Shown: one piece after another, positions 1-6,864 of the stretch | Layout: each line of letters starts with the position of its first letter | Position numbering within the stretch: position 1 is the stretch's first letter | DNA from: Chloroflexi bacterium CG23_combo_of_CG06-09_8_20_14_all_45_10 | GTDB taxonomy: Bacteria > Chloroflexota > Dehalococcoidia > GIF9 > AB-539-J10 | DNA length: 8,699 nt | Direction: 5' to 3' | NCBI GenBank assembly: GCA_002772325.1 | Contig: PCSL01000070.1 | Coordinates: 7,445 to 16,143, forward strand | Position numbers and translations under genes: made by a program | The notes under the pieces: model-generated | Told to the model about the DNA's origin: nothing | Seen by the model: the letters and a program-made list of their open reading frames with translations, nothing else | The model's database searches: none

Positions 1-1
1 A

Positions 2-352
2 ATGAAGGAGGCTGTAATATTAATCAAGGGGACGGAGAAATGCGTCGTTGCTTATCCTTCGGCCGAATGGAAAAGGTTAGCTGACAGCCTAGCTGCCAGG
101 GCAGTAACTCCAGTCAACTTAAGAAAACTGAATCGTGCTATCTTCGGTTCTGCTTTCAGCGTCTCCTTTGATAAGCAAGGCAGGATAACATTACCTTCCC
201 CCTTACGCAGTTATGCTGAGATCGGTGATGCTGCAATTGTTGTTGGCGCTAATAATTATGTCGAACTCTGGAATGAGGAGTTGTGGAAAGCAGAGAAAGC
301 CTCAGCTGAAGAACAGGCATCCCAGATTATAGAGGGCTTTGAGGCACAATAA
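2..352 (+). CDS. mraZ: MraZ, transcriptional regulator of the dcw cluster (5'-truncated by window edge)
   Basis: MraZ is a ring-forming DNA-binding protein with two SpoVT/AbrB-like halves; it binds repeats upstream of its own gene and controls the dcw operon. The visible 116 residues match the family from the end of the first half onward: a 'CVVAYP..EW' segment (residues 14-23), then the second half with the DxxxR signature in FDKQGRITLPSPLRSYA (residues 56-72; D57, R61), and an ELWNEELW segment near residues 88-95. The family is usually about 140 residues long. The first DxxxR repeat is missing, so about 27 residues lie before the window and the ATG at position 2 is probably an internal Met, not the start. 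The stop codon overlaps the rsmH start by one base (TAATG), the usual mraZ-rsmH coupling. Its promoter and operator lie outside the window. Confidence 0.93.
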   Translation: MKEAVILIKGTEKCVVAYPSAEWKRLADSLAARAVTPVNLRKLNRAIFGSAFSVSFDKQGRITLPSPLRSYAEIGDAAIVVGANNYVELWNEELWKAEKASAEEQASQIIEGFEAQ

Positions 353-1290
353 TGAGCGTGACCACGTCTTTGCCAACCCACATACCTGTTTTGGTTAGGG
401 AAGCTGTAGAGGGATTACAAGTTCAACCGGGCGGGTATTTTGTTGACTGTACTGTGGGTTTAGGTGGACATGCTGCCGCTATTTTGGAAAGGATTTTACC
501 CCAGGGAAAGCTTTTAGGTATTGATGCTGACCCCGAGGCTATCAGGATAGACCGAGCTAGATTTGGCGATTATAGCGAGGTAGTTACTTTGGTTAACGAT
601 AATTTTGTCAACCTAGGGTTCATCTGCGTTGAATACCATTTCTATCCGGTTGATGGTATTCTTTTTGACCTTGGCGTCTCCTCTATGCAACTGGATACAG
701 CCCAACGTGGCTTTAGCTTTCAGCGTGATGGTCCTCTCGATATGAGGTTTGACCCCAGACAGGGACTAACCGCCTCTGATGTCGTTAACACTTTTTCTGA
801 GCAAGAGTTAGCCCGCATTATTAAGGAATATGGAGAGGAGCGTCACTCACGGCGAATAGCTCAGCACATTGTGTCGAGCCGCCCTATTACATCTACTCTA
901 CAACTTGCCCAAGTGGTAGAGCAAGTCCTTGGCCGCAAGCATGCCAAGATTCACCCAGCCACTAGGACCTTTATGGCACTTCGCATCGCGGTTAATAGTG
1001 AGCTGCAAAATCTCCAGACGGCTCTCAAACGAGCTATCAAAGTTCTGCGTCCTGGAGGGAGGTTGGTAGTCATCAGTTATCATTCTCTTGACGACCGCAT
1101 AGTTAAGGAATTCATGCGATGCGAAGCCAGCAGCTGCATATGTCCACCGGGAACAATAATATGTCGTTGTGGGCATCTCCCCACCTTAAAGCTTATATCA
1201 AGGAAGGTTATTAAACCTACTTCGTTGGAGATAGAATCCAACCCACGCAGCCGCAGCGCTAAATTGAGGATGGCTGAACGCCTGGGGTAA
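352..1290 (+). CDS. rsmH: 16S rRNA (cytosine(1402)-N(4))-methyltransferase RsmH
   Basis: RsmH (MraW) uses S-adenosylmethionine to methylate N4 of C1402 in the decoding centre of 16S rRNA, in the cytoplasm. The 312 residues are the normal family length. Visible in order: HIPVL near the N-terminus (10-14); the SAM-binding stretch DCTVGLGGH (32-40) and GIDADPEA (56-63); GILFDLGVSSMQLD (102-115); RGFSFQRDGPLDMRFD (119-134); YGEERHSRRIA (160-170); HPATRTFMALRIAVN (201-215); and PGGRLVVISYHSLDDRIVK (234-252). A cysteine group (C257, C262, C264, C271, C273) sits before the conserved NPRSRSAKLRMAERL tail. Similar cysteines occur in some relatives and may bind metal, which is an inference. The start ATG overlaps the mraZ stop, so translation is probably coupled. 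The next gene is ftsA, not ftsL or pbp as in wall-making bacteria. Confidence 0.97.
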   Translation: MSVTTSLPTHIPVLVREAVEGLQVQPGGYFVDCTVGLGGHAAAILERILPQGKLLGIDADPEAIRIDRARFGDYSEVVTLVNDNFVNLGFICVEYHFYPVDGILFDLGVSSMQLDTAQRGFSFQRDGPLDMRFDPRQGLTASDVVNTFSEQELARIIKEYGEERHSRRIAQHIVSSRPITSTLQLAQVVEQVLGRKHAKIHPATRTFMALRIAVNSELQNLQTALKRAIKVLRPGGRLVVISYHSLDDRIVKEFMRCEASSCICPPGTIICRCGHLPTLKLISRKVIKPTSLEIESNPRSRSAKLRMAERLG

Positions 1291-1311
1291 ACAAGAATAT
1301 CTAATAATAAG

Positions 1312-1319
1312 AAAGGAGG
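1312..1319 (+). promoter_or_regulatory. Strong ribosome binding site for ftsA
   Basis: AAAGGAGG lies five bases before the ftsA ATG at 1325, a near-perfect complement to the 16S rRNA 3' end. It shows independent, efficient initiation of ftsA after the 34-base gap from rsmH. Confidence 0.85.
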
Positions 1320-1324
1320 TAAAA

Positions 1325-2542
1325 ATGGCAAAGAAAGTTGTTTCCGCTATTGATGTGGGCACGACTAAGATAGCCACCATCGTAGCTAATGTAAGGTCAC
1401 AAGACGATATTGAAGTTTTGGGAGTGGGAGTTGTGCCTAGTCACGGCCTGCACAAAGGCCTCGTAGTCAACATGGATGAGGCTAAAGCATCCATTACTGA
1501 GTCCGTAAGGGAAGCCCAGAGGGTTAGTGGTATGAGGATAGACTCTGTCTATGTCGGGGTTACTGGCAGGCATATAACTAGTCTTAATAATCGAGGAGTA
1601 GTATCTATCCCGCGTGATGACCGATTAGTTCGTTCTCAGGATCTTAAAAGAGTATTGTCTGCTGCCCGTAGCGTTTCTATTCCTGAAGGGAAGAAACTGC
1701 TTCACGCTATTCCTCGCTATTATACCTTGAATGGCGAAGAAAGAGTAAAACAGCCAGTGGGTATGCATGGCACCAGATTAGATGTGGAAACTCACATTAT
1801 CACGGCATCAGTGTCTTCAGTGCAAAATCTAGTTAAATGTGTTCGCAGCATCGGTGTTGAGGTTGAAGATTTGATTTTGGAGCCTCTGGCTTCCGGCGAA
1901 GCAGTATTAACCCGACAGGAGAGAGACAGTGGTGTTATCATGGCTGACGTTGGTGGTGGCACTACCGATATAGCCGTCTTCAGGGATGGTAGTATCTACC
2001 ATACCTCGATTATCCCGGTAGCTGGTTACCAAGTGACCAGCGATATCGCTATCGGTCTAGGTTTGCCCTTCAATATAGCGGAAAAAATGAAAAAGAGATA
2101 CGGGAATGTAACGCCAGGACTGGACATTAGCAAGATGGACGCAGTAGGCATAGAGAATGGTCATAGCGCCTCTTATCGTGACCTGTGTGACATTATCCGC
2201 TCTCGAATGGAGGAGTTGTTTGAGCTCATATTTCTGGAAATGCCTACTACTGATTATCAAACTTTGGCGCCCTGTGGCGTAGTGCTTACTGGTGGCACAG
2301 CCAACCTGACGGGGCTTGCTGAGCTGGGGAAATCAGTATTGCGACTTCCAGTGCGGGCAGGTCAGCTTTTGGGTGCCGGCATTTACGGCATTACCGATAT
2401 TCTCTATGACCCGGCTTATGCCACCACTACTGGGCTGATTCTCTGGCAGGCGAGAAACAAAGAAAGGTCGGCCTGGCAAGTAAAAAGAGGTGGCATTTTG
2501 GGCAGTTTTGTTAGCTTGTTTAGGAGGCTGTTTCGTGGCTAA
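1325..2542 (+). CDS. ftsA: Cell division protein FtsA
   Basis: FtsA is an actin-like ATPase that tethers FtsZ filaments to the inner face of the cytoplasmic membrane and recruits later division proteins. The actin/Hsp70 nucleotide-binding signatures are present: phosphate-1 DVGTTK (10-15), phosphate-2 DVGGGTTD (208-215) and the adenosine motif LTGGTANLTG (321-330). The FtsA-specific 1C region lies roughly at 84-165. The C-terminus ends in a short amphipathic, basic helix (about 392-405, F395, L398, F399, R400, R401, L402, F403, R404), the expected membrane-targeting sequence. At 405 residues the length is typical. The start is supported by the AAAGGAGG site at 1312. ftsZ follows after 41 bases. 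Retention of FtsA with its membrane anchor implies standard Z-ring tethering although wall-synthesis genes are absent here. Pilus ATPase PilM and MreB are relatives, but the neighbours favour FtsA. Confidence 0.95.
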   Translation: MAKKVVSAIDVGTTKIATIVANVRSQDDIEVLGVGVVPSHGLHKGLVVNMDEAKASITESVREAQRVSGMRIDSVYVGVTGRHITSLNNRGVVSIPRDDRLVRSQDLKRVLSAARSVSIPEGKKLLHAIPRYYTLNGEERVKQPVGMHGTRLDVETHIITASVSSVQNLVKCVRSIGVEVEDLILEPLASGEAVLTRQERDSGVIMADVGGGTTDIAVFRDGSIYHTSIIPVAGYQVTSDIAIGLGLPFNIAEKMKKRYGNVTPGLDISKMDAVGIENGHSASYRDLCDIIRSRMEELFELIFLEMPTTDYQTLAPCGVVLTGGTANLTGLAELGKSVLRLPVRAGQLLGAGIYGITDILYDPAYATTTGLILWQARNKERSAWQVKRGGILGSFVSLFRRLFRG

Positions 2543-2570
2543 AGGATGGACAGGCTTAATCTTTTCTTAG

Positions 2571-2579
2571 AAAGGAGGT
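2571..2579 (+). promoter_or_regulatory. Strong ribosome binding site for ftsZ
   Basis: AAAGGAGGT sits four bases before the ftsZ ATG at 2584. It is almost identical to the ftsA site, and both proteins begin Met-Ala-Lys, so the two genes appear set for similarly strong initiation. Confidence 0.85.
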
Positions 2580-2583
2580 TCAA

Positions 2584-3711
2584 ATGGCAAAAACGATAGT
2601 TGCTCCAACACCGGCAAAAATTAAGGCTATAGGCATTGGTGGTGGTGGCTGTAATGCTATCAGCCGCATGGTTCGTGAAGGCATTAGGGGTGTTGACTTT
2701 ATAGCTATGAACACAGATGCTCAGGCTCTGGCGTTGGCCGAGGCACCCACGCGTATCCAATTAGGTGAGAAGTCGACCAAAGGTCTAGGCGTAGGCGGTG
2801 ACTCTGAAGCAGGATTCAAGGCGGCTGAGGAAAGTCGCCAGATAATTGAGGAAATTGTCGAGGGAGTCGATATGGTGTTTATCAGTTGTGGCATGGGTGG
2901 TGGCACAGGCACTGGCGGCATCCCCATTGTGGCTCAAGCAGCCAAGGAAGCCGGTGCTCTTGTTATCGGCGTGGTGACCAAGCCTTTTAGTTTTGAAGGG
3001 GGGCATCGAATGGAAGTAGCTGAAGAAGGCGTACTTAGGCTAAGTGATAAGCTGGATACGCTAATTATTATACCTAATGACCGCCTCTTGCAGCTCTGTG
3101 ATGCTAAGACAAACGTTGATAGCGCTTTCAAGTTGGCTGACGATGCTCTTCTTCATGGAGTGCAGGCTATCTCTGAGGTTGTCACCGTTCCCGGGTTAAT
3201 TAACCTGGACTTCGCTGATATTAAATCAGTGATGAGAGATGCTGGTCCAGCATGGATGTCTGTCGGGAAAGGCAGCGGGCAGAATCGAGCCGCTGAAGCT
3301 GCTAAGGCTGCCCTGGCTAGCCCATTGCTCGATGTCTCCGTAAGCGGAGCTAAAGGCGTGCTGTTCAATATTACTGGTGGCTCAAGCCTTACCCTCTTTG
3401 AGTGTAATGAGGCAGCTCAAGTCATTGGTCAAGCAGTTGATCCTAGAGCTAACATCATCTTTGGGGTAGTCTTTGATCCTAAGATGGACAATGAAATTAA
3501 AATCACTGTTATCGCCACCGGCTTCACTACTCAGTATGGTAAGGGGGCACCAAATTTGGAGGAACTTCGCCGCTTAATAAAAACTGGTGAAACCCTTGAT
3601 GTCCCTTCTTTCCTGCGCCGCGGTCAGCGCTACCCCTCCCCTCAGCTAGTAAACACTATTAGGGGTAAGACAGAGCTCACCCCACAGCCGTCCAAAATTT
3701 CCTGGCAGTAA
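2584..3711 (+). CDS. ftsZ: Cell division protein FtsZ
   Basis: FtsZ is the tubulin-like GTPase that polymerises into the cytokinetic ring. Visible: the glycine-rich GTP-binding start GIGGGGCNA (17-25), NTDAQAL (43-49), the tubulin signature GMGGGTGTG (103-111), and the T7 catalytic loop LINLDFADI (205-213) with N207, D209 and D212. All residues needed for GTP binding and hydrolysis are present. The globular part ends near 316. It is followed by an unusually short linker of about 20 residues, then a conserved C-terminal-peptide-like DVPSFLRRG (339-347), the element that normally contacts FtsA. Another 28 residues with no recognisable motif follow. The total of 375 residues is normal. The start is fixed by the SD at 2571. 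The operon ends after this gene at a clear terminator. Confidence 0.98.
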   Translation: MAKTIVAPTPAKIKAIGIGGGGCNAISRMVREGIRGVDFIAMNTDAQALALAEAPTRIQLGEKSTKGLGVGGDSEAGFKAAEESRQIIEEIVEGVDMVFISCGMGGGTGTGGIPIVAQAAKEAGALVIGVVTKPFSFEGGHRMEVAEEGVLRLSDKLDTLIIIPNDRLLQLCDAKTNVDSAFKLADDALLHGVQAISEVVTVPGLINLDFADIKSVMRDAGPAWMSVGKGSGQNRAAEAAKAALASPLLDVSVSGAKGVLFNITGGSSLTLFECNEAAQVIGQAVDPRANIIFGVVFDPKMDNEIKITVIATGFTTQYGKGAPNLEELRRLIKTGETLDVPSFLRRGQRYPSPQLVNTIRGKTELTPQPSKISWQ

Positions 3712-3726
3712 ACCCTAAGCCTCATT

Positions 3727-3766
3727 AAGGAAAAGGCGGTGTAATTACAACTCACCGCCTTTTTCC
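3727..3766 (+). terminator. Rho-independent terminator after ftsZ
   Basis: AAAAGGCGGTG (3731-3741) pairs perfectly with CACCGCCTTTT (3753-3763) around an 11-base loop. Outer AAGG/CCTT bases extend the stem past a single-T bulge, and T-rich sequence follows to 3780. The stem begins 15 bases after the ftsZ stop and separates the division genes from nrdR. The A-rich 5' side gives a weaker mirror terminator on the other strand, but no opposing gene is seen. Confidence 0.9.
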
Positions 3767-3770
3767 TTTC

Positions 3771-3799
3771 TTGCTTTTTACTACATATAGTGATAAAAT
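3771..3799 (+). promoter_or_regulatory. Promoter for nrdR-nrdJ-HPRT (sigma-70/SigA type)
   Basis: A -35 box TTGCTT (3771-3776) is followed by a 17-base spacer and a -10 box TAAAAT (3794-3799). A TG dinucleotide one base upstream (3791-3792) makes it an extended -10. The -35 overlaps the T-rich tail of the ftsZ terminator. The predicted start is near 3806, giving a leader of about 28 bases. This is read from consensus only. Confidence 0.7.
3778..3793 (+). promoter_or_regulatory. Candidate NrdR box 1 (within promoter spacer)
   Basis: TTACTACATATAGTGA matches 12 of 16 positions of the NrdR-box consensus as I recall it (ACACWATATATWGTGT); the core ACTACATATAGT matches 11 of 12. It lies exactly between the -35 and -10 boxes, where a bound repressor would block RNA polymerase. 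Confidence 0.6.
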
Positions 3800-3808
3800 T
3801 TTAGCATA

Positions 3809-3824
3809 ATACAATTTTTAGGGA
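3809..3824 (+). promoter_or_regulatory. Candidate NrdR box 2 (weaker, over the leader)
   Basis: ATACAATTTTTAGGGA matches 11 of 16 consensus positions. It starts 31 bases after box 1, about three helical turns, which is the spacing known for paired NrdR boxes. It is A/T-rich, so on its own the match is weak; the spacing is the main support. It overlaps the nrdR Shine-Dalgarno sequence. Confidence 0.45.
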
Positions 3825-3825
3825 G
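3821..3825 (+). promoter_or_regulatory. Ribosome binding site deciding the nrdR start
   Basis: GGGAG ends two bases before the ATG at 3828 but eight bases before the ATG at 3834. Only the second spacing is normal, so translation most likely starts at 3834, giving the family-typical N-terminus MNCPYCG. Confidence 0.65.
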
Positions 3826-3833
3826 AGATGGGT

Positions 3834-4358
3834 ATGAACTGCCCTTATTGTGGTGGAACGGGGTCGAGAGTGATAGATTCTCGGCCTTTAGATGGAGGGG
3901 TGAGGCGACGGAGGAAGTGTCTTTCTTGTGGTGCTCGCTTCACCACTTACGAGCGTGTACAATCTCGTAATATCTTCGTGGTTAAGAAGGATGGTCGGCG
4001 TGAGGAATTCAGCCGAGATAAACTCTCCTCCGGAATCCGTAAAGCTTGTGAGAAACGCCCTCTACCCATAGGCGCTATTGATAAGCTCATAGACAACATT
4101 GAAGCTGAGTTCTATGGCTTAGGCAAGGCTGAAATTTCTAGCTCCATTATTGGCGATTTGGTTATGCAAGGATTGAAGAAGTTAGACCATATAGCCTATA
4201 TTCGCTTTGCTAGCGTTTACCGTGAATTTGCTGATATTGGCGTGCTGAAGCTGGCAGTGGATAACCTAGCGGAGGGAGAAATTTTGGCGCCGCCAGCAAA
4301 TCAACTACCGCTGTTGTCTCCCGAAGTGGTGAATTCCTTAATTGGCCGTAGGAGGTAA
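3834..4358 (+). CDS. nrdR: Transcriptional repressor NrdR
   Basis: NrdR represses ribonucleotide reductase genes; it binds DNA through an N-terminal zinc ribbon and senses ATP/dATP through an ATP-cone. Numbered from the 3834 start (174 residues), the zinc ribbon has C3, C6, C29 and C32 (CPYC and CLSC), with the basic DNA-contacting run RRRRK between them and FTTYERV just after. The ATP-cone spans about 45-135, opening with VVKKDGRREEFSRDKL and ending near AYIRFASVYREF. About 35 further residues form a variable tail; the family is usually near 150. An in-frame ATG at 3828 would add Met-Gly but is badly spaced from the SD. The gene sits between candidate NrdR boxes and its likely target nrdJ. 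Its last two Arg codons (AGGAGG) double as the nrdJ ribosome binding site. Confidence 0.95.
   Translation: MNCPYCGGTGSRVIDSRPLDGGVRRRRKCLSCGARFTTYERVQSRNIFVVKKDGRREEFSRDKLSSGIRKACEKRPLPIGAIDKLIDNIEAEFYGLGKAEISSSIIGDLVMQGLKKLDHIAYIRFASVYREFADIGVLKLAVDNLAEGEILAPPANQLPLLSPEVVNSLIGRRR
4350..4355 (+). promoter_or_regulatory. Ribosome binding site for nrdJ inside the end of nrdR
   Basis: AGGAGG forms the last two codons of nrdR and lies six bases before a GTG codon at 4362. This supports the GTG start of nrdJ and translational coupling of regulator and enzyme. Confidence 0.8.
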
Positions 4359-4361
4359 AAA

Positions 4362-6851
4362 GTGTCTAAATCCGCCAGAAAAACAAACCAGGTTAAATTC
4401 ATTAGCCGAGATAAAGTAGCTCGAGCTGTTTTTGCTGCTGCTGAATCCATGGGTATAAGCGATAGAAAAATGTTAGAGGAACTTTCTAGTCAGATAATCC
4501 AGAGGTTGGAACCTGCTCGCCCCTTGCCGGGCATGGAGAAGTTCGTCTCACCGAAACCTCAGCATCCTCTAACTTCCTCCCAAATTGAGGTAGCAGTAAA
4601 GGAAGCTCTAGCTGAAAAGGAGACTTTATCCCAAACAGGGATTGAGCTTAGCCAGAATGCCTTAAGAGTCCTGGAGAGGAGATATTTGAAGAAGGATGGG
4701 GAAGGAAAGGTCGTTGAGACTCCACAAGAGCTGTTTCGCCGTGTAGCCAAGCACATTGCCTCGGCTGAACTTCTTTACCACTCAGAAGCTGATGTCTCCT
4801 CTCTAGAAGAGGCATTTTATCAGCTAATGACAAATCTAGAATTTCTACCTAATTCCCCTACATTGATGAATGCTGGTGGCGAATTGGGACAACTGTCAGC
4901 CTGTTTTGTTATTCCCATCGATGATTCTATGGAATCCATTTTCGATGCTGTGAGATATACTGCTTTAATTCATAAAAGCGGTGGTGGCACTGGTTTTTCC
5001 TTTTCCCGACTCAGGCCGGAGAAAGATAGAGTTGGCTCTACCGGCGGTATTGCCAGCGGTCCTGTTTCTTTTATGCGAGTTTTTGATATAGCTACTGATG
5101 TGGTAAAGCAAGGCGGTATGCGCCGCGGGGCTAACATGGCGATACTAGCCGTTGACCATCCTGATATTCTAAAGTTTATTACCGCTAAAGATGCCCCAGG
5201 AGTCTTGACCAATTTTAACCTCTCTGTAGCTGTAACTGATAGCTTTATGGAAGCGGTGGAGAAGGGTGCTGACTACAACTTGGTAAACCCGCGAACAGGG
5301 GAGGTGACTGGTAAGCTTAATGCCAAGGAGGTATTCGACAAAATAGTTGATATGGCTTGGCGCACCGGTGACCCGGGCATCGTATTTATGGACGAAATAA
5401 ACAGGCGTAACCCTACACCTAAATTGGGTAAAATAGAAAGCACCAATCCTTGCGGTGAGCAACCTTTGCTTCCCTTCGAGTCTTGTAATTTAGGCTCTAT
5501 AAATCTATCTAAAATGCTGGTTTGCCGGGATAAGCACTTCGAGATTGACTATGCTAAGCTAGCTCAGACGGTTAAACTAGCAGTCCACTTCCTCGACAAC
5601 GTTATCGATGTTAATCAATTTCCCTTGCCCGAGGTTGCTGAGAGGACGAAGGCCGCTAGGAAAATAGGTTTGGGGGTGATGGGTTTTGCCGATATGCTGC
5701 TCCAGCTTGGTATTCCTTATGACAGCGAGCAAGCGCTCAACATGGCTGAGGAGATCATGCATTTCATATCCGAGGAGGCAAATAAAGCTTCAATAGAGCT
5801 AGCTGAAGCGAGGGGTTTTTTCCCCGCCTTTAAGGGAAGTATCTATGATGTGCCTGGTGGTCCTCAGTTTCGCAATGCCTCTCGAACTACTATTGCTCCT
5901 ACCGGCAGCTTGAGTATAATTGCTAATTGTTCCAGTGGCATTGAACCCATCTTTGCCTTAAGCTATGTGCGCCATATCCTCGAGGGTGAGGAATTCATAG
6001 AGGTAAACCCCTACTTTGAGCAGGCGGCTAGAAGGGGGAATTTCTATTCATCCGAGTTAATGAAACAGCTAGCTGAGGGGAAAAGATTGAGGGACATAGA
6101 GGGCGTTCCTGAAGAAATAGAGAGACTCTTTGTCTCAGCCTATGACACTTCTCCAGAAGGGCATGTTAGGATGCAGGCAGCCTTTCAGAAGTTTACCGAT
6201 AGCGCTGTCTCCAAGACGGTCAACTTCCCCTATGAAGCAACGCCTGAGGATGTAGCCAAGGTATATATGCTGGCTTACCATGAGGGCTTAAAAGGAATAA
6301 CTATTTACCGCGATAGGAGTCGGGAAAGCCAGGTTCTTACCATGGGTAAAAGGAAGGAAAAGGCTGAAGGTAAACTAGTTCCTAGGAAAAGACCTAAAGT
6401 TACCAAGGGAATAACTGAGAGGGTAAGCACTGGGTGTGGTTATATTTATGTAACGGTAAATTTTGATGACCAAGGTATATCCGAGGTTTTCTCCACCTTA
6501 GGGAAAGCTGGAGGTTGTGCTGCAGCCCAACTCGAGGCTATTAGCCGCCTTGTATCCTTGGCCCTAAGGTCTGAAATAGATATAGATTCTGTTGTAAAAC
6601 ACTTGCGCGGCATTCGTTGCCCTTCCATTGCTTGGGAACAAGGGCATGCCGTTTTGTCCTGCGCTGATGCTATTGCTAGCGTGCTTGAAAAATATATTAA
6701 AGAGGAGAGCAGTACCAGCTCCGGGATGCCTGAATCTAACGAACCTGGGATGGTCAAAAGTGGGACAGGACAATGCCCCGAGTGTGGTGGTAAGTTGATT
6801 TACCAGGAAGGTTGTAATATTTGTCTCAACTGCGGCTTTACCAAATGTTGA
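4362..6851 (+). CDS. nrdJ: Adenosylcobalamin-dependent (class II) ribonucleotide reductase NrdJ
   Basis: NrdJ reduces ribonucleotides to deoxyribonucleotides using a thiyl radical generated with adenosylcobalamin; it needs no oxygen. Start is GTG with a strong SD. Residues 11-85 resemble an ATP-cone (SRDKVARAV...TSSQIEVAVKEAL) but lack the usual KRDGR opening, so this allosteric domain looks degenerate. The barrel spans about 95-655. By comparison with the Lactobacillus leichmannii enzyme, the active-site motif NPCGEQPLLPFESCNLGS (362-379) gives N362, thiyl cysteine C364, E366 and redox C375; its partner is C181 in LSACFVIP. APTGS at 512-516 is the phosphate-binding motif. A TSCPD-like domain follows (about 685-775), then a cysteine-rich tail (C805, C808, C818, C821, C824, C829), probably the zinc-binding or dithiol shuttle that re-reduces the active site. 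At 829 residues it is full length, with no intein. Confidence 0.97.
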   Translation: MSKSARKTNQVKFISRDKVARAVFAAAESMGISDRKMLEELSSQIIQRLEPARPLPGMEKFVSPKPQHPLTSSQIEVAVKEALAEKETLSQTGIELSQNALRVLERRYLKKDGEGKVVETPQELFRRVAKHIASAELLYHSEADVSSLEEAFYQLMTNLEFLPNSPTLMNAGGELGQLSACFVIPIDDSMESIFDAVRYTALIHKSGGGTGFSFSRLRPEKDRVGSTGGIASGPVSFMRVFDIATDVVKQGGMRRGANMAILAVDHPDILKFITAKDAPGVLTNFNLSVAVTDSFMEAVEKGADYNLVNPRTGEVTGKLNAKEVFDKIVDMAWRTGDPGIVFMDEINRRNPTPKLGKIESTNPCGEQPLLPFESCNLGSINLSKMLVCRDKHFEIDYAKLAQTVKLAVHFLDNVIDVNQFPLPEVAERTKAARKIGLGVMGFADMLLQLGIPYDSEQALNMAEEIMHFISEEANKASIELAEARGFFPAFKGSIYDVPGGPQFRNASRTTIAPTGSLSIIANCSSGIEPIFALSYVRHILEGEEFIEVNPYFEQAARRGNFYSSELMKQLAEGKRLRDIEGVPEEIERLFVSAYDTSPEGHVRMQAAFQKFTDSAVSKTVNFPYEATPEDVAKVYMLAYHEGLKGITIYRDRSRESQVLTMGKRKEKAEGKLVPRKRPKVTKGITERVSTGCGYIYVTVNFDDQGISEVFSTLGKAGGCAAAQLEAISRLVSLALRSEIDIDSVVKHLRGIRCPSIAWEQGHAVLSCADAIASVLEKYIKEESSTSSGMPESNEPGMVKSGTGQCPECGGKLIYQEGCNICLNCGFTKC

Positions 6852-6864
6852 TAAGGTATGGGAA

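Noticed and set aside
898..1176. Minus-strand frames inside rsmH, ftsA, ftsZ and nrdJ (this one is the first of several)
   Set aside because: Each lies antisense to a well-supported gene, lacks a ribosome binding site and resembles no known family.
3740..3749. Perfect palindrome TGTAATTACA as an operator
   Set aside because: It spans the stem end and loop of the ftsZ terminator and is short and A/T-rich; the terminator explains its location.
3828..3833. ATG at 3828 as the nrdR start
   Set aside because: It is only two bases from the GGGAG ribosome binding site; the in-frame ATG at 3834 has normal spacing and gives the family-typical MxCPxCG N-terminus.
4362..6851. Intein or frameshift in nrdJ
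   Set aside because: Ribonucleotide reductases often host inteins, but all active-site motifs follow at normal spacing in one uninterrupted frame.
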